Source: Akkermansiaceae bacterium
GTDB taxonomy: Bacteria > Verrucomicrobiota > Verrucomicrobiia > Verrucomicrobiales > DEV007
Length of the DNA stretch: 64,000 bases
Assembly: GCA_024233005.1 (NCBI GenBank)
Contig: JACKQE010000002.1
Location: forward strand, 310,001-374,000
Direction of reading: 5' to 3'
Positions 61,039-64,000 of this stretch are shown here, one piece after another. The translations under genes were made by a program, and so were the position numbers. Every line of letters begins with the position of its first letter. Positions within the stretch are counted from its first letter, which is position 1. The notes beneath the pieces were generated by a model. The model saw only the letters and a program-made list of their open reading frames with translations. It did not search any database and was not told the origin of the DNA.

Positions 61039-62895
61039 TTAGCAGGACAGCACCGCCCGCACGCGTCCGAGAGCGGAAGTGGTCCAGACCAGCGGGTAAA
61101 GCTTTTCGAAATACCAAAGTTTGGCGAAATAAAATCCGATCGGACTGACGGGGAATTCCCTCCCCCCTGACGTGGCCTTGATCAGCCAGTCCGCGCCCTT
61201 TTGCAGGACCGCGTCAAACTCTTCCGCAGCTGTTGGCAAGGGCACTCCGGCGAGTCTTGCCGCGGCCAGCGCATCAACCGCGAGTCCTGTTTCTTCGACC
61301 GAGGAAGGGGTGGCCGCACCGCCGCCCCAGCCCCCGTCCGCGTTCCGCGCCGCCAACAGCCAGGCCAGGCCACGGGTCCGCATTTCCCGCAGGCGTGAGG
61401 GCGAGATCACATCGTGGTCCCCGAGACGACAGAGGCTGAGCATCACCATGGCCGTGCCATAGGTGGGATTGGTTTCGTCGCCCCGGTGCTGGTTGCCGAA
61501 CCAGAGGGGTAACCAGGAGCCGTCAGACTGTTGTTGGTGATCGAGAAACTGGAAGGCTTCCCGTTGGTGACGTTCCAACCGAGCGGCCAGTTTAGGGTTG
61601 GCATCCCCGCGCCAGGCATGCCAAGCCGCAAGGGTGTGGGCGGTGAGATCCGAGCTGGAGCGGTCAAAGGGCAGCGCTCCCCAGCCCCGGCAAAAGGTGG
61701 GGATTCCGCCGTCCCGGTTTTGTAGACCGGCCAGCCAGGCGAGCGCGGATTCGACAGCGGACCGGGAGTCGTCATCCAGTTTTCCCGACGGGAGCAGATG
61801 TCGCAGGGCGAGCAGGGCTCCCGGGGTGTCGTCGGCGTCGGGGACACCCCCGCTGAGGTCAGTCCAGGCCCAGCCTCCGGGGGGAGAAATGGTGTAGGGA
61901 TGGACAGTGCGGTACTGCTGTCCCAGCAACCAGGCCAGAAGTCCGGTCCGGTCCGCTTCCGGCAACGGTTCTCCCGGGCCTGAGTGAAGTGCTTTCACGG
62001 CGAGGGTGGTTCCCCAGGTGGCCAGATTGGTGTCGATCGGCCAGGAACCGTCAGCGCGGATTGATGCCAGGAGAAATTCCACGGCGGCTCCGACCACGGG
62101 ATGATCCCGCTCCCCGCACGAGGCGAGAGCCATGGTGACGAAACTGGTGAGCGGAGCCGCTTCGAGGAAGCCGCCACTGGCCGGCTGGATTTCCCGCAGA
62201 ATGCGCGAGACCCGTGGCCAGGCGAGTTTGCGAATCCAGCGCCAGGGCAAGGGTGGCGGGGCGTGGCGGGAGCGCGCATACCCGATGGCGATGAGCGCAG
62301 GCAGGGCATAGCTGACCACCGGCAGTTGCAGCGCGGCGAACCAGCGTCTGGGAAAGGCGGCCAGTTCGAACGGCAAGGGCAGGACCCTTCGCCAGCCATC
62401 CCGGCCTTCGCCGAGTCGGCCGCAAATGGCGCAGAGCATGAGGATGGGGACGGAGAATGTGCGGTCCCGGCCATAGCGGGCCACGACCGCCCGCTGAATG
62501 TCGACTGGATCTGTCGAGCCGGCATGGGCAGCGATCCACTCTCCGGCGCGGCGTTCTGCGTCGTTGGTCTCCATTGCCAGCCCCTCATGGCGGTGGGAGA
62601 GATGGAGTGTCGCCCAGCAGAGGAGGGTGGTGGAAATATTGGAAAAACTGAGCACGGTGTCGCCCCAGCCCCCGTCTTCGTTCTGGTGGTCGAGCAACCA
62701 CTTCATGCCACCGCGGATGGTGCCGCGGTGGGTCTCCGGATCGACCTGGGCGAGAGCCACCGTCGCCGTGGCGGTGGACAGAGCGGACGTGGAGAGTTCA
62801 CCTTCCCAAGGGCCGGAAACCGTGCGTTCGCGGAGCAATGCCGCGCGGGATGCCTCCAAAGCAGCGTCGAGTCTGGGCAAGAATCCGGATTTCAT
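61039..62895 (-). CDS. Class II terpene cyclase (squalene-hopene cyclase-like)
   Basis: 618 residues. The catalytic DXDD appears as DADDT at 353-357 in GGVPDADDTPGALLAL, the proton-donating motif of squalene-hopene-type cyclases. QW-type repeats are seen (LDHQNEDGGWGDTV, LAGLQNRDGGIPTF, LDHQQQSDGSWLPLWFG, LAARNADGGWGG). The length fits triterpene cyclases (about 630). The sequence differs from classical Shc around the aromatic pocket, so the product (hopene or another polycyclic terpene) is not certain. Substrate precursors come from the MEP pathway (ispH is in this window). Next on the same strand is the TIM-barrel isomerase gene, 18 nt upstream. Confidence 0.85.
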   Translation of the reverse strand: MKSGFLPRLDAALEASRAALLRERTVSGPWEGELSTSALSTATATVALAQVDPETHRGTIRGGMKWLLDHQNEDGGWGDTVLSFSNISTTLLCWATLHLSHRHEGLAMETNDAERRAGEWIAAHAGSTDPVDIQRAVVARYGRDRTFSVPILMLCAICGRLGEGRDGWRRVLPLPFELAAFPRRWFAALQLPVVSYALPALIAIGYARSRHAPPPLPWRWIRKLAWPRVSRILREIQPASGGFLEAAPLTSFVTMALASCGERDHPVVGAAVEFLLASIRADGSWPIDTNLATWGTTLAVKALHSGPGEPLPEADRTGLLAWLLGQQYRTVHPYTISPPGGWAWTDLSGGVPDADDTPGALLALRHLLPSGKLDDDSRSAVESALAWLAGLQNRDGGIPTFCRGWGALPFDRSSSDLTAHTLAAWHAWRGDANPKLAARLERHQREAFQFLDHQQQSDGSWLPLWFGNQHRGDETNPTYGTAMVMLSLCRLGDHDVISPSRLREMRTRGLAWLLAARNADGGWGGGAATPSSVEETGLAVDALAAARLAGVPLPTAAEEFDAVLQKGADWLIKATSGGREFPVSPIGFYFAKLWYFEKLYPLVWTTSALGRVRAVLSC

Positions 62896-62913
62896 GGAGA
62901 ATGGACCGACAGG

Positions 62914-63720
62914 TCAGGACAGGTCAATGAGGCGCCGGACCCGGTCCAGACCCTCCTTGGCCACAGCCCGGGGATCACGCTGCCAGAGATCCGCATTGAA
63001 AAGCTCCAGGCTTACCCAGCCTTGATAGTCTTTTTCTTTGAGGATCCGCAATTCCCCCGCAAGATCGATCGGTCCGTCCCCGGGCATCACCCGGTCTGGG
63101 TCCCGCTGCGACGTTGCGGGGCTGTTGGGAGCGGCGTCATCGATGTGGTAATGCGCGATCCGCCCGACCGGGAGGGCTCGTAAATCCTCCAGGGTGGAAA
63201 GACTGTTCCAACTGTGAAAGGCATCGATGACGAGGGAGCCTTCCGTGTCCCCGCAGGCATCCAGAATAGCGGCCGCCTCCGGGAGGGACTGGAGTGACCC
63301 GAAAAAACTGATGTATTCCAGCACCGCCCGCACCCCGGTTTGACGTCCTAATTCCAGCAGCGCGGCATAGCGTTCCGCCAGTCGGGTCATTTCCACCGGC
63401 TCCAGCGGAGGCGTGCAGACCATGAGCGGGGAGCCGAGGCGGGCGGCGAGCTCGAACCGGCGCCGGCATTCCTCCATCACCAGTTCATACTCCCGCCCCT
63501 TGGTCTCTCCCCAGCCGCGAACCGCAATGCAACAGGGCACCGTGAGTGCGCCATCCCGGAGGGTCCGTTCGACCTCGGAAACTTCCCCGCCTCGTCCAAT
63601 GTGTTCATAGATCTCCACGGCCCAGAGTTCGATGCCGTCGTAGCCGGTTTCGGCAGCGATACGGATTTTATCGAGCAGAGGCGCGGGCTTGATGGTGGAG
63701 GCGTTGAGAGAAATCCGCAT
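62914..63720 (-). CDS. Sugar-phosphate isomerase/epimerase-like TIM barrel
   Basis: 268 residues. AP_endonuc_2 fold: MRISLNASTIKPAPLLDKIRIA, ETGYDGIELWAVEIYEH, then metal-site residues in VLEYISFFGS (Glu), VIDAFHSWNS (Asp/His), HYHIDDAAP (His) and SLELFNADLW (Glu). This matches the xylose-isomerase-like family. Substrate unknown. Since it is 18 nt upstream of the terpene cyclase, the two are probably co-transcribed, but no shared pathway is evident. Confidence 0.85.
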   Translation of the reverse strand: MRISLNASTIKPAPLLDKIRIAAETGYDGIELWAVEIYEHIGRGGEVSEVERTLRDGALTVPCCIAVRGWGETKGREYELVMEECRRRFELAARLGSPLMVCTPPLEPVEMTRLAERYAALLELGRQTGVRAVLEYISFFGSLQSLPEAAAILDACGDTEGSLVIDAFHSWNSLSTLEDLRALPVGRIAHYHIDDAAPNSPATSQRDPDRVMPGDGPIDLAGELRILKEKDYQGWVSLELFNADLWQRDPRAVAKEGLDRVRRLIDLS

Positions 63721-63844
63721 GGCGCCCTCACTTTGGCGCGGGGAGGGGCATTTTCAAAGGGTGATTGTGGCGATGGCGCACGACGGCGCTCTGAGGCGAG
63801 GAATCCACTTGAGAAACCCCGGGACCCGCCTTCTGTGAACTCCG

Positions 63845-64000
63845 ATGACCGATTCCACACCGTACCGCATTCTCTTTGTTTGCATGGGCAACATCTGCCG
63901 GTCCCCCGCGGGGGAAAATGTCCTGCGGCACCTGGCTGCCCGCGCCGGACTGGAGGAGGTCTGGGAAATCGATTCCGCCGGCACCATCAGCACTCATACG
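63845..64000 (+). CDS. Low-molecular-weight protein tyrosine phosphatase (5' part)
   Basis: 52 residues, reaching the window end. MTDSTPYRILFVCMGNICRS followed by PAGENVLRHLAARAG and IDSAGTIS; the catalytic P-loop CMGNICRS (Cys13, Arg19) is complete. The general-acid Asp near the C-terminus lies outside. It is divergent from the isomerase gene. Confidence 0.93.
   Translation, partial: MTDSTPYRILFVCMGNICRSPAGENVLRHLAARAGLEEVWEIDSAGTISTHT

Noticed and set aside
1..64000. CRISPR array or rRNA genes
   Set aside because: No regularly spaced short repeats and no rRNA-like sequence were seen.

Overview
The window looks like chromosomal DNA of a member of the Verrucomicrobiota (PVC group); this is inference from gene content. 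The signs are a DUF1552 / DUF1592-cytochrome gene set, a secreted EF-hand sulfatase, LamG and PQQ-propeller secreted proteins, an outer-membrane biogenesis operon, a Chlamydia-type class Ic ribonucleotide reductase and a histone-like DksA. The DNA is GC-rich, and most genes lack a clear Shine-Dalgarno sequence.

1-9 kb: a minus-strand operon (DUF1552, PQQ propeller, c-type cytochrome running off the left edge), a hypothetical gene, a sulfatase, then a decayed stretch. The decayed stretch holds an ATPase tail, a DUF433/DUF5615 toxin-antitoxin pair with a frameshifted toxin, and the head of a sugar nucleotidyltransferase. Copies of a stem-loop repeat sit against the broken ends. 9-13.6 kb: a secreted caspase-WD40 protein, then an IS1182-type element with an IS630 element inserted at its transposase stop codon.

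13.7-24.5 kb: tRNA-Ser, two NrdR-like boxes ahead of nrdB and nrdA, a glycosyltransferase, a membrane protein/winged-helix regulator pair flanked by two matching palindromes, ispH, a diiron ferritin-like protein, a secreted protein and tRNA-Cys. 24.5-36.5 kb: secreted LamG protein, a divergent set coding for TolC, a cellulose-synthase-like glycosyltransferase and an HlyD adaptor (probable polysaccharide export), small membrane/secreted proteins and a prolyl oligopeptidase. This stretch ends at a 27-nt imperfect copy of the tRNA-Cys 3' end, so it may be an old island.

36.5-48 kb: housekeeping genes, with ruvB, bamA, two skp/ompH paralogues, lpxD, a Gfo/Idh/MocA protein, an ACT-domain protein and a DEAD-box helicase. 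47.9-51.5 kb: a four-gene set (SDR, RidA, D-threonine-aldolase-like PLP enzyme, M19 dipeptidase) that fits D-amino-acid or dipeptide catabolism. 51.9-54.4 kb: histone-like DksA with a degenerate zinc finger, rpmG, rpsR and folE2.

54.4-64 kb: msrB, an APC permease and tyrS on the minus strand; MFS transporter, DUF2007 protein, trmB and an EamA transporter in overlapping order on the plus strand; a class II terpene cyclase and a sugar isomerase-like TIM barrel on the minus strand; and the start of a low-molecular-weight tyrosine phosphatase at the right edge. The strongest leads are the repeat family with its adjoining gene wreckage, the class Ic nrdB with Leu at the radical site, the in-frame insertion in the IS1182 transposase, the twin operators around the HTH gene and ispH, and the synthase-HlyD-TolC export set.
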